This document shows positions 1 to 9,914 of a DNA stretch of 64,000 bases, piece by piece. A program made the translations under genes and the position numbers. The stretch lies in the NCBI GenBank assembly GCA_014218235.1, contig CM024757.1, forward strand, positions 144,411,371-144,475,370, given 5' to 3'. How positions within the stretch are numbered: position 1 is the first letter of the stretch; the number at the start of each line of letters is the position of its first letter. The notes below the pieces were generated by a model. That model was not told the origin of the DNA. It did no database searches and was given only the letters and a program-made list of their open reading frames with translations. Source of the DNA: Colocasia esculenta. Taxonomy: Eukaryota > Streptophyta > Magnoliopsida > Alismatales > Araceae.

Positions 1-282
1 GGGAAGGAGTATGGCGTGGAGAAAAGGATCAATGTAGAAGAAACAACGACGGTGGAATATTGTAAATTTTGCGACAAGCCTGGGCACCAAGCAGATAAGT
101 GCTGGAAGAAGGCTGGGGCTTGCCTACGATGTGGGAGTCATGAACATCGTATACCGAACTGTCCCATGCTAAAAGACCAAGCTGGAAGGAACCAAGAAAT
201 GGTAAAGCGTCAAGGATGGGTGAATGCAATAACGCAAGTGGAGCTTTCGGAAGGAGGTATGATTGTTAAACCCCTAGACTGA
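1..282 (+). CDS. gag: Gag C-terminus with two CCHC zinc knuckles (partial)
   Basis: The reading frame is open from the left window edge, so this is the tail of a longer nucleocapsid protein and the apparent internal start is not real. It shows two knuckles about 10 residues apart, CKFCDKPGHQADKC and CLRCGSHEHRIPNC. This pair is typical of plant Ty3/gypsy (Tekay-like) gag and binds the element RNA during packaging. After the knuckles the frame runs about 38 residues to a stop with no protease domain. The knuckle pair resembles that of the minus-strand gag at 30473-31078, suggesting a related lineage. The family call is secure, the clade call less so. Confidence 0.8.
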   Translation, partial: GKEYGVEKRINVEETTTVEYCKFCDKPGHQADKCWKKAGACLRCGSHEHRIPNCPMLKDQAGRNQEMVKRQGWVNAITQVELSEGGMIVKPLD

Positions 283-454
283 ACTTATGATGCTTTTCTT
301 ATTAGTATATTTCTAAGTGGGGGAGATCATTAAGGAGAAATTGGAAAGGAATAATCTAGTAGTTATACCCTAGTTCATCTGGTGGATTAAGATGGAGTTA
401 TAACAACCATGGAAGAAAACAGGAGTGGAAGGAACCAAATGAATAGTACGAGCG
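283..454 (+). other. Untranslated internal sequence of the outer gypsy element
   Basis: This stretch follows the gag stop and precedes the copia insertion. It holds a purine-rich agtgggggag string near 316-325, like the true polypurine tract at 20051. I see no coding potential. The sequence resumes at 19914 beyond the copia element. Confidence 0.6.
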
Positions 455-459
455 GCCAT
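455..459. repeat. 5-bp target site duplication of the copia element (gccat; partner at 19909-19913)
   Basis: The 5 bp before the 5' LTR and the 5 bp after the 3' LTR are both gccat. This fixes the ends of the copia element and shows it inserted into the outer gypsy element by standard integration. Confidence 0.92.
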
Positions 460-717
460 TGTTGCGTTGAGTGTGCTTTGGAATTTTCTAAAGTTGTATT
501 TTAATGATGACCAATGAACATCACTCATAATTTGATTTTGATGATGACATTTTGTACATATTAAAATGATGACTAATTGAACATGTTATACATTTTATAC
601 ATATTACAACAATGCTTAAACAACATATTTTTGATGTTTAATATCTCACATTTTAATGATAATATCTTGTATTAATGGTTTACATTTTATATTTTCAGGT
701 TTACACAAATTTGTCAT

Positions 718-1112
718 AGTGGTGTCGACACAGTCCACCTGTGGTGTCGACACTAGATGACTGTCCCAGAAGCATGTTCTGAAGCAGTAGCCTGTGGTGT
801 CGACACAGTGCCCTGTGGTGTCGACACTAGTTCACTATCCCAGAAGCCTGTTCTGAAGTTAGCAGTTGAATTTACCATTCGACTAAAGCAGTCGAAGTCA
901 GCGGTCGAATTTAGCATTCGACTGTAGCAGTCGAATTTAGCATTCGACTTCAGCATTCAACTACAGCATTCAACTGCTGCAGTGGGAGTCAACCAGTGGT
1001 GTCGACACAGTCCACCTGTGTGTCGACACTAGATGACTGTCCCAGGAAGCAGTCAGAACAGTTGAAGCCTGTGGTGTCGACACAGTCTGCCTGTGTGTCG
1101 ACACACTTCCAC
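718..1112. repeat. Cluster of GTGTCGACAC palindromes and GTCGAAT-ttagc-ATTCGAC inverted repeats in the copia LTR
   Basis: The palindrome GTGTCGACAC or a near variant recurs many times (for example near 722, 743, 798 and 819) with similar spacer words. Between these blocks are perfect 7-bp stem inverted repeats, GTCGAAT 904-910 with ATTCGAC 916-922 and again 930-936 with 942-948, both with loop ttagc. The cluster sits upstream of the LTR TATA box, in U3. The 3' LTR carries the same cluster at about 9500-9835 with point changes. Confidence 0.85.
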
Positions 1113-1222
1113 TAAAGCTCAAAAATGTGAATTTTTCTGGACACATGGCTGCTTGGGAATCAAGGGATTTGACCTAGATTTCCATGCCCATGCACCCAAA
1201 GGCACCTTATGGACCTATGGGG

Positions 1223-1230
1223 CTATAAAT
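1223..1230 (+). promoter_or_regulatory. TATA box of the copia LTR promoter
   Basis: CTATAAAT lies in a short GC-rich context about two thirds along the LTR, the usual site of the U3/R promoter. The same box is present in the 3' LTR at 18892-18899. It would start the genomic RNA a few tens of bases downstream. Confidence 0.7.
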
Positions 1231-1720
1231 ACCAATGCTCCTTGTACCCCAAAGGCAAGCCAGCCCATACAACTCCCAGAAAAGCTTTTTGGCGGCAAAA
1301 AGGGATCTCTCCAGTTCTTGCTCATCTCCAGAAGCTGTGATCCATCTTTTCAAGAGAAAGTACAAGGGAGTGAAGGCCAATCTCTAGAGAGGGCTTTGAA
1401 GTTCAGAGCAAGGAAGCAGATCCAGCAGAAGCACAGCAATTGAAGTGGAATCTCTGGAGATTCAGAAGCAATTGAAGCAGAGCATCGCCAATTGACAAGG
1501 AGCATCTTCAAGCCTCTTCAATTCAACCTTCTGCAAGAAATCTTCATTGAAGAACACTCATTCTACATCCATTTCTCTCACTTCTGAGTTTGTTCTTCCT
1601 TATTTCGACTATGAGGTTTGTGCATGAAGTTCTGTACAAATTTCTGTGTACGAAACTGTCTTGAATCAAATCATTGCTAGAGGATCTGATTTCTATTGTC
1701 TTTGATCTAGCTTTTGTACT

Positions 1721-1925
1721 ATGAGCCGTCGAGCTCTGGTTTGTGAGTCGTTGCACTCACTGTGTGGTTTGAGCCGTCGTGCTCAATTTGGAGTCGTCGT
1801 GCTCCGGTTGTTGTTTGAGCCGTCGTGCTCAATTTGTGAGTCGTTGAACTCAAGGTTGTGTGTTGAGCTGTCGTGCTCAAGGTTGTTTGAAGCACTCCAG
1901 TGTGAGTTGTACTCTTTTGAGTAGT
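1721..1925 (+). repeat. Array of GAGC-cgtcgt-GCTC-type inverted repeats in transcribed part of copia LTR
   Basis: About seven consecutive units have the form stem-cgtcgt-stem. Variants include TTGAG..CTCAA, GGAG..CTCC and GTGAG..CTCAC, so stem changes are matched on the partner side. The array lies downstream of the TATA box and should therefore be in the RNA. The 3' LTR copy is at 19387-19600 and includes a GGAG..CTCC unit (near 19555) not obvious in the 5' copy. Confidence 0.8.
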
Positions 1926-2239
1926 TGAGCCTCACTGTGTGCGGGGTGGATGTAGGAATCACTGGTGTGATTTCTGAACCACCTAAAAATCTTTTGTGCA
2001 ATGGTTTGATCTGCTTGTCTGCGCTAGATGCTTGCATAGGATTTTGCTTTCACACTAAGTGTTTAATTGCTTCACACATAATCTACACACACCCACACTT
2101 CAGATCAGTAAACTGTTTGTTTAAATTGATCTCTGATTCGAAGTAATTTTGAATTGCTTAAGCTTTCGCATTAATTGGTGTTAGATCTATTCAACCCCCC
2201 CTTCTAGATCTGATCCATCCACCTATTCGATCCTACAAT

Positions 2240-2251
2240 TGGTATCAGAGC
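2240..2251 (+). other. Primer binding site of the copia element (initiator tRNA-Met type)
   Basis: TGGTATCAGAGC begins two bases after the 5' LTR. This is the common plant copia PBS complementary to the 3' end of initiator tRNA-Met, from which minus-strand cDNA is primed. Confidence 0.92.
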
Positions 2252-2281
2252 GGGTTAATATCTGTTTCTGATTTGATTTGA

Positions 2282-3998
2282 TTGCCTCTGTTTGGTCTCT
2301 GTGTTGATTGCTTGAGTTGTTTGCTTGCTCTTTCATTATCTCTTATTGTGATTGATGGATTCTCGAGGATTTGTAGCGAGGGCCATTCCATTAATAGACC
2401 ACCATTTTTTGATGGGTCTAATTACTCTTATTGGAAAAATCACATGCAAGTTTTTCTTAGGGCTCAAAACTATGAAATCTGGAGGATAGTTGAAGTGGGT
2501 CCTTATGAAAATCAGGGAGATGAGGAGAATTGGACTAGAGAGCATATTAGGAAAGCTACTCTTAATTACAGTGCCATGAATATGCTTCAATGTGCTGTCC
2601 ACCCTAAGGAATATTCAAAAATATCTATGTGTAAATCTGCTAAAGAAATATGGGATAAACATGAATTAATGTATGAAGGAACATCTCAAGTTAGGGAAAC
2701 TGAAGCAAACATACTTGTTTCTGATTATGAATTATTTATGATAAAATCTAACGAATCAATTTCTGAAATGTTTGCTAGGTTTATGATAATTGTCAATGGA
2801 CTGAAGGCACTAGGTAAGGAATACACTGATGCTGATTTGGTAAGAAAAATCTTGCGCTCTCTATCATCTATTTGGCACACAAAGGCTACAGTGATTGAAG
2901 ATTCTAAGGATTTATCCAAAATTTCTTTGGATGAACTGATAGGATCTTTAATGATCTTTAATGACTTATGAAATAAATCTGAAAAGAAGTGAAGAACATT
3001 TGCTTAAAGCTAAACCAGTAGCACTTAAAGCTTCATCAAGCAACAAAGAGAAAAATCAAGAAAAATCAAGTTCTGATGAGTCTGAGTCCAATGAGGATGA
3101 ACTTGCCCTCATGACTAGGCAATTCAAAAAAATTTTAAAATCAAGAAGAGGAAAATTCAATGGAAAGAAAAAATATTCTTCTAGTAAAAGGAATGCTTCT
3201 TCTTCAAATTTTAATGCTAGCAGAAATCAAAAAACTGATGAAGATATTGTTTACTATAGGTGCAACAAGATAGGACACATGAAGGGTGAGTGTCCTGAGA
3301 TCAAAAATGATAAATACAAGAAGAACAACAAAATGAAGAAGCCAAAAGCCATGATAGCAACTTGGTCAGATGAAGACCAAAGTGAGGATGAAGAAGAGAA
3401 CTCCTCAAGTTCAACAAATGAGGAGTTATGTTTTATGGCCAACAACAGTGATGGAAATGTAGGCTCTTCTTTTGAAAAATATTCCATTGAAGATTGGCAA
3501 GATGCATATGCTGAGTTGATTGAAAAATATTCTGAAATAAGAAAAGAAAATAAATATCTGAAAAAGAAAATTGAAAATGCCATGCATGATACTTCCTTAA
3601 ATAGAAGAATATCTGAACTTGAAAATGAAATAACTGAACTCAATGAAGAAAAGGAAGATCTTTTGAATGGCATTGATGAATTTAAAATTGCATCTCAAAA
3701 GGCCAACAATGATTTTGAAAAACTTTCTGAAAGAATAGAATTGCAACAAAAAGAAAAGCAACAAGTCATTGATGAAGTTCAGAAACTCAAGAAGTTGTTG
3801 GATGAAAAGGAACAAGTGATAAAAAATTTCACAAATGGAAAGGAAAACCTTGATGCATTGTTAGAACTAAAAATGAATGCTACAAAACATGGACTAGGAT
3901 TCACCACAAAAAAATCTTTGAAGAATAAATCTGGTGAAAAGAAAGAAAAACTTTCAAAAATTCCTTTGATAAAATTTGTCAAAAGCACTAGTCCATAA
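2282..3998 (+). pseudogene. gag: Copia gag polyprotein, frameshifted
   Basis: The first part (to 2971) carries the copia gag (UBN2-like) domain, with a PPFFDGSNYSYWK motif near its N-terminus. The expected ATG at 2355 (MDSRGF) is in a different frame, so the start is also shifted. A 10-bp tandem duplication (gatctttaat at 2943-2952 and 2953-2962) breaks the frame, which resumes at 2961 in the next frame. The second part has a serine/lysine-rich linker, one CCHC-type knuckle and a long Glu/Lys-rich coiled coil (about 3500-3860), a known trait of SIRE-type gag. The first knuckle cysteine is tyrosine (TAC at 3252-3254), so zinc binding is probably lost. Confidence 0.85.
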
Positions 3999-4660
3999 AA
4001 TAAAAATAAACAAGTGTCAAAGAACACATCTGAAATACCCAAGAATTAGAACAAAAAGAATGTTTCTAACCAAAAGAAACAAAACAGGTCAACACACATT
4101 GCTGATAGGTCGACACTAGTCAACCACAAGTTGAAAACTGTGGCTGCTGAGTCGAAACCAGTCCAACACAGGTCGACCTATCCAATTCTGAAAAACAACA
4201 ACTAGTTGAACAGAAATTCAAATAAAAATATGAAAAATTGTAAAAACACAAAAACAAACTTTCATGATGGTTATTGGAGATCCAGGACATCATGTCAATC
4301 TAATTGGATCAATTCTTGGAATCAATGGTACCATTCACAATATTTTTATCCAAAGGTTCCAAGATATCAACAGAATACTTGGTTTGTATTTCCATACATG
4401 AACAATCATGCCAAAATGCATAATTTCCCTGCTCATGAAAGGAAAAATACTGGTGTTTTCATTCCAAATTAGAATGTTAAAATTCCCAAAAGGGAAATCA
4501 TTTCTGAAACAAAACAAAAACAAGAAACAACTCAAATATGGATCAGAAAAGACTTATTATTTTTGTACAAACAAACTGATGGTCCCAACAATGTTTGGGT
4601 ACCAAAATCTTTTCTTCGCTGATCTGATTTATGCAGTAAAGTCGTGCATCCAACTCCAAT
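3999..4660 (+). other. Degenerate gag-protease linker of the copia element
   Basis: No frame stays open through this Asn/Lys/Tyr-rich stretch, although fragments of a linker can be read around 4206-4470. Around 4088-4190 it holds motifs like those of the LTR cluster (gtcgacac, gtcgaaacc, gtcgacc), an unusual place for LTR-type words. No separate gene is supported. Confidence 0.6.
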
Positions 4661-6210
4661 GTGTGGTTCCTTGACAATGGGTGTTCACGACACATGACTG
4701 GAGACAGAACAAAGTTTTCATTTCTGATTGAAAAGGAAGGAGGATCTGTTACTTTTGGAGGTAAAAATAAAGGAAAAATCATTGGATCTGGAAAGGTTGG
4801 TAAATCCTCCTCAAACTCAATTAAAAATGTTTTGTTAGTTGATGGTTTGGATTATAATCTTTTGAGCATTAGTCAATTGTGTGACAAAGGTCACAATGTT
4901 GTTTTTTAATCTAATTTTTGCAAAATATTTGATTCTTCAACTGAAAAAATAAAATTCTTTGGCAAAAGAGAAAACAATGTCTACATGATCAATCTTGATA
5001 AAAACTTTGCTGAAAACATTTATTTTGTGGTAAATAAAAATGAAATTGCATGGACATGGTACAAAAGACTTGGTCATGCAAGTTTCAACACAATAAACAA
5101 ACTTTTAAGGCTAAATCTGGTTAAAGGAGTTCCTGAATCTTTTCCAAATATTGAGAATCAACTTTGTGGGATATGTGCTCAAGGAAAACAAACCAGAAAA
5201 TCTTTTAAAACCTTCAATGATGTACTCACTTCAAAGCCACTAGAATTACTTTATATGAACCTTTTTGAGCCAACAAGAATTCTTAGTCTTAGTGGTAAAA
5301 GATATGGATTTGTCATCATTGATGATTTTACTAGATACATTTGGGTCATCTTTCTATCCCACAAAAGTGATACTTGTTTAGAATTCAGGAATTTCTGCAC
5401 CACTGCCTTAATGGGTTTTTCACATCAAATCAAATCCATTTTGACTGATCATGGGGGAGAATTTAAGAACAAAGCTTTTTCTGATTTATGTGCTGAACTG
5501 AACATTTTTCACAGATTCTCTTCTCCAAGAACTCTAGAACAAAATGGAGTTGTGGAAAGGAAGAATAGAACTCTTGTGGAAATGGCTAGATTTATGCTCT
5601 TGGAAAGTAAATTGCCCAAATTCTTCTGGGCTAAAGCTGTGAACACAACAAATCACATCTTGAACAGAGCATTGGTCATACCAAAAATCAGAAAAACCCC
5701 CTATGAACTTTTGAAAAACAAAAAGCCAACTCTGTCTTATTTTAAAATCTTTGGTTGTAAGTGTTTTGTACATAACAACAATAAAGAAAATCTTGATAAA
5801 TTTGATGCCAAAAGCCATGAAGCTATTTTTCTTGGTTATTCAGAAATTTCTAGAGCTTATAGAGTTTACATTCTCAAGAATAAAACTGTGAAAGAATCTC
5901 CACATATAGTTTTTGATGAAAACTCATATCAAACTGATGACTCTACATCTTGCAAGGTTCCTCAAAATAATGAAGAGGATGACTTCGTTGTCGAATCTTC
6001 ACCAACTATTGAAGAGGATGAAGATCCATTTGAAAATCTGGACAATCAATCACCTACCACAAGTGGTTCAGGTAATATTGTTCCAGAACTGAATGCATCC
6101 CAAGAGGTAATTCTTGAAAACAGATTTTTAAGAGATCATCCAATTGAGAATGTAGTTGGTAATATGCATGATAAAGTTAGAACTAGATCATCTTTTCTGA
6201 ATTCAATAAA
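4661..6210 (+). pseudogene. pol: Copia protease and integrase, inactivated
   Basis: The protease starts with WFLDNGCSRHMTGD. The catalytic Asp-Ser-Gly triplet reads Asp-Asn-Gly (4673-4681). A stop follows at about 4907-4909, then the frame continues through the integrase zinc domain (LGHASFN, then CGICAQGKQ) and catalytic core. The core has ILTDHGGEF and VVERKNRTL carrying the second Asp and the Glu. The position of the first catalytic Asp reads Asn (AAC at 5258-5260, context LYMNLFEP). Integrase before RT identifies copia order. Both enzymes are probably dead. Confidence 0.87.
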
Positions 6211-7774
6211 TGAATACCCACTAGTACTAATTTTCCAAATTGAACCCAAGTCAATTGATGAAGCTCTAACTAGTGAGGATTGGATCAATGCAATGCATGA
6301 TGAACTTCATCAATTTGACAGAAATCAAGTGTGGGAATTAGTATCTAGACCTAGTGACCAATCTGTTATTGGTACTAGATGGGTGTTCAAAAATAAATTG
6401 AATGAAAATAGACAAGTTGTTAGAAATAAATCTAGACTAGTTGCCAAGGGGTACAATTAGGAGTTTGGAATTGATTTTGAAGAATCATATGCCCCTGTAG
6501 CTAAACTAGAAGCTGTGAGAATATTTCATACTTTTGCATCATCCCTAAAATTTAAAGTTTATCAAATGGATGTGAAAAGTGCTTTCTTGAATGGATACAT
6601 CAAAGAAAATATTTTTGTAGAACAACCTTCCGGATTTGAAAATCAAAAATATCCTGATCATGTTTTCAAACTCAATAAGGCTTTTTATGGTCTTAAGCAA
6701 GCTCCAAGAGCTTGGTATGACTGTTTGAGCTCATTTTTGTTGAATAAAGGTTACATAAGATGTAATGTAGACCAAAACTTGTTTACAAGAATTGTCAATA
6801 ATCAAATCATTGCTGTTCAAATATATGTTGATGACATAATTTTTGGGTCTACAAATAAAGAACTGTGTACTGAATTTGATGATCACATGAAAACTGAATT
6901 TGAAATGAGTTTGATGGGAGACTTACAATTCTTTTTGGGATTGCAAGTACATCAAACTAGTGAAGGGATTTTCATAAATCAAACAAAATATGTGAAAGAA
7001 CTTCTGAAAAGGTTTGACTTTCAGCACCTCAAGCATTCAAGCACACCAATGGCAATAAATGTAAGGTTAGAGGAAGATTCACTTAGTAAGTCAGTAGATC
7101 CAAAGACCTACAGAGGTATGATTAGTTCTCTACTTTACCTCACAACCTCTAGACCAGACATACAATTTAGTGTGTGCATGTGTGCTCAATTTCAAGCCAA
7201 TCCTAAGGAAAATCACATGTTAGCTATCAAAAGAATTTTGAAATATCTTGTTGGAACATGTGAACTTCGTATATGGTATCCTGCTGGTTTCAAGTTAGAT
7301 TTAATTGCTTATTGTGATGCTGATTATGCTGGTTGTAAGCTTGATAGAAAAAGTACTTGTGGCTTATGTTTATATCTAGGTGGATGCTTAATTTCTTGAG
7401 CTTCCAAAAAGTAACATTCAGTAGCTCTATCAACTGCAGAGGCTGAATATGTTGCGGCTGGTTGTTGTGGCACTCAAGTTCTTTGGGTGAAACATTAGCT
7501 CCTAGACTACAATCACAAATTGGGTTGTATTCCTATTTTGTGTGATAACACTAGTGCTATTAATTTGTCTAAAAACCTAATTCAGCATTCACCAACAAAG
7601 CATATTGAAATAAGGCACCATTTTCTAAGAGATGAGGTTGCTAAAAAATCTTTTGAACTTCACTTCATTGAAACTGAAAAACAAATTACAGATATTTTCA
7701 CTAAGCCTCTTCCAGAAAACAAATTCTCATCTATAAGAAGAGAGCTTGGTTTGTGCAAATTTCCACATTCTTGA
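6211..7774 (+). pseudogene. pol: Copia reverse transcriptase and RNase H, with four nonsense codons
   Basis: The RT_RVT2 domain is clear: GTRWVFKNKL near its start, YQMDVKSAFLNGYI with the first catalytic Asp, FYGLKQAPRAWY, and IYVDDIIFGS with the YVDD box. RNase H follows, with YCDADYAGCKLDRKST and the C-terminal TDIFTKPLP. In-frame stops occur at 6458-6460 (TAG), 7397-7399 (TGA), 7412-7414 (TAA) and 7496-7498 (TAG). Each sits where the family has Gln or Trp, so each could come from one C-to-T or G-to-A change. Apart from these stops the domain order is complete. Confidence 0.9.
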
Positions 7775-9226
7775 TATCTTCTATCTCTTTTTGCATATAA
7801 AAGTCTTCTCGTTCTTGCAAATAAATTCCTCACTCTCACATTGCATTGGCATTCTTGGTATATCGAATAGTGATTTGAAGAAAGACAAGTTAGGCTTGTC
7901 TAGACACTTTCACTATGCGTGACTATATGTCTCCGCCAAGTATCAAGTGTCTCGTATGCAATTGTTGAGGGGGGAGTCCTTGTCTTTTAATAAAACATTC
8001 TTGTTCATTCTATTTTCACTTCATTCCATTCCTATTTCTTCAATAATCCTCATGTTCACCTTGTGAGGGGGAGATACATGAAAGGGGGAGTCATTGTCAC
8101 ATTCCTTGACCTTACTTGTCTATCTTGAACCCCAAACTCATCAAAATTTTTGAGTCATTGTGCTATTTTCTTATGAGAGAATTAAGACATTGAAACTAAA
8201 CTCATTATGCATTTAGTTTAATTTCAAAGATTCATTATCATTTCAAAGTTAAGTAATTTTAATATTGAATGTTTTTAAAATGACTTGCAAAACACTTGTA
8301 GGCACATGAGTGGCTTTACTATTTAACATGTGCATGTTTAAGCTTCATTTTTACCATATGTTAAGAATAATTTTTCTAAATTCGTAGTCATGACTTGTCT
8401 GTTCAAAGCAAACATATTCCTGCAAAACATCAAAAGAAAATGATCAACAAACTAAAAAGATACAAACAGAGCAATGCAAATTCTTGAACCACTGAGTAAC
8501 CGGGTCATTTCACCTAAAAGTGATTTGTTTCGTGTCAAAAAGTGGAAATCAAAGTTTTCAACTCTGTATAAGATAATGAAAGTTAAACCACTGAGTAATC
8601 TTGAGGTCTTGCATCTAATCAATGTGATCTCTTACACTGAAAAGTGAGATTTAACTAATTTATTCTTGTATTCTTTCCCAGTTAAAAATGAAAGAAAATC
8701 AAATTGACAGGATGGAAAAGCTTAAGACATTAATAAAGTTCATGTATACTGAGTTTAGACCTATTATTCTACATTGTGTTAAAATTAAAGCTCTTAACAT
8801 CCTTGTTAAATATTTCTGCTCACTCATATAGGTCACTTTACTTCACATTTGCATCATTATTTTAACTACATTCAGATCATTATATTTTGTTATACTTTGT
8901 GTTGAGTGTGTCTTTGTGATTAAATTTTATTGCACAATACAAAAAAACACAATAATTTCTCTCATATGTAAATATCTCTTTGCCTCACTTATTTTGATTC
9001 TTCCTGAACTTTCCTTCTCACAACTGGAATTCTTCATCTTCTACCATTCCTTGCTTCTCCCTCTTCTCTATCTTTTTAATGATGTCAAAAAGGGGGAGAA
9101 AGTTCCTTAAAAAGGGAGAAAGTTTCTTATGGTAGAAAGTTCAAAGGGTGAATATGGTCAAGGGGAGTTACTATAGTCAAAGGAGTCAAGCTATTGGAAG
9201 ATTGTGCATATATTTTGTCAACATCA
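7775..9226 (+). other. Copia 3' untranslated region; no env-like gene seen
   Basis: This AT-rich stretch follows RNase H and has no long or conserved frame on either strand. Several agggggag strings occur (near 8065-8090 and 9090-9110) in addition to the true polypurine tract, a common feature of this clade. Some SIRE elements carry an env-like frame here. I see none. Confidence 0.7.
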
Positions 9227-9239
9227 AAAAGGGGGAGAA
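9227..9239 (+). other. Polypurine tract of the copia element
   Basis: A purine run with five consecutive G residues ends one base before the TG that opens the 3' LTR. It is the expected plus-strand primer. Confidence 0.85.
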
Positions 9240-9914
9240 TGTTAGGTTGAGTGTGTTTTGGAATTTTCTAAAGTTGTATTTTAATGATGACCAATGAACA
9301 TCACTCATAATTTGATTTTGAAGATGATATTTTGTACATATTAAAATGATGACTAATTGAACATGTTATACATTTTATACATATCACAACAATGCTTAAA
9401 CAACATGTTTTTGATGTTTAATATCTCATATTTTAATGATAATATCTTGTATTAATCGTTTACATTTTATATTTTTAGGTTTACACAAATTTGTCACAGT
9501 AGTGTCGACACAGTCCACCTGTGGTGTCGACACTAGATGACTGTCCCAGAAGCATGTTCTGAAGCAGTAGCTTGTGGTGTCGACACAGTGCCCTGTGGTG
9601 TCGACACTAGTTCACTGTCCCAGAAGCCTGTTCTGAAGTTAGCAGTCGAATTTACCATTCTACTGCAGCAGTCAAAGTCAGCAGTCGAATTTAGCATTCA
9701 ACTGTAGCAGTCGAATTTAGCATTTGACTTCAGCATTCAACTACAACATTCGATTGCTGCGGTAGGAGTCAACCAGTGGTGTCGACATAATCCACCTATA
9801 TGTCGACACAGTTTGCCTGTGTGTCGACACACTTCGACTAAAGCTCAAAAACGTGAATTTTTATGGACACGTGGCTGCTTGGGAATCAAGGGATTTGACC
9901 TAGATTTTCGTGCT
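9240..9914 (+). repeat. 3' LTR of the copia element, left part
   Basis: This matches 460 onward and breaks off at the Athila-like insertion. It ends with the 5-bp target duplication gtgct at 9910-9914. The LTR resumes after the second copy of that 5-mer at 18853-18857. Confidence 0.92.
9910..9914. repeat. 5-bp target site duplication of the Athila-like element (gtgct; partner at 18853-18857)
   Basis: Identical 5-mers flank the TG...CA ends of the nested element. Removing the element and one copy restores the order seen in the other copia LTR at about 1190. Confidence 0.92.

Larger units (their letters stand above)
460..2237 (+). repeat. 5' LTR of the copia element
   Basis: It starts TGTTGCGTTGAGTG and ends ATCCTACA immediately before the PBS. 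The same sequence recurs in two pieces at 9240-9914 and 18858-19908. It contains a GTGTCGACAC/GTCGAAT motif cluster (718-1112), a TATA box (1223-1230) and an array of GAG..CTC inverted repeats (1721-1925). It is about 50 bp longer than the 3' LTR, because a segment near 1029-1083 is missing from the 3' copy. Confidence 0.93.

Noticed and set aside
718..1112. CRISPR-like regular spacing of palindromes
   Set aside because: Spacing is irregular, repeats are too short and the context is a plant LTR.
7775..9226. Possible env-like gene in the copia element
   Set aside because: No frame over 64 codons and no signal peptide plus transmembrane pattern of env type. The long non-coding tail is normal for the clade.
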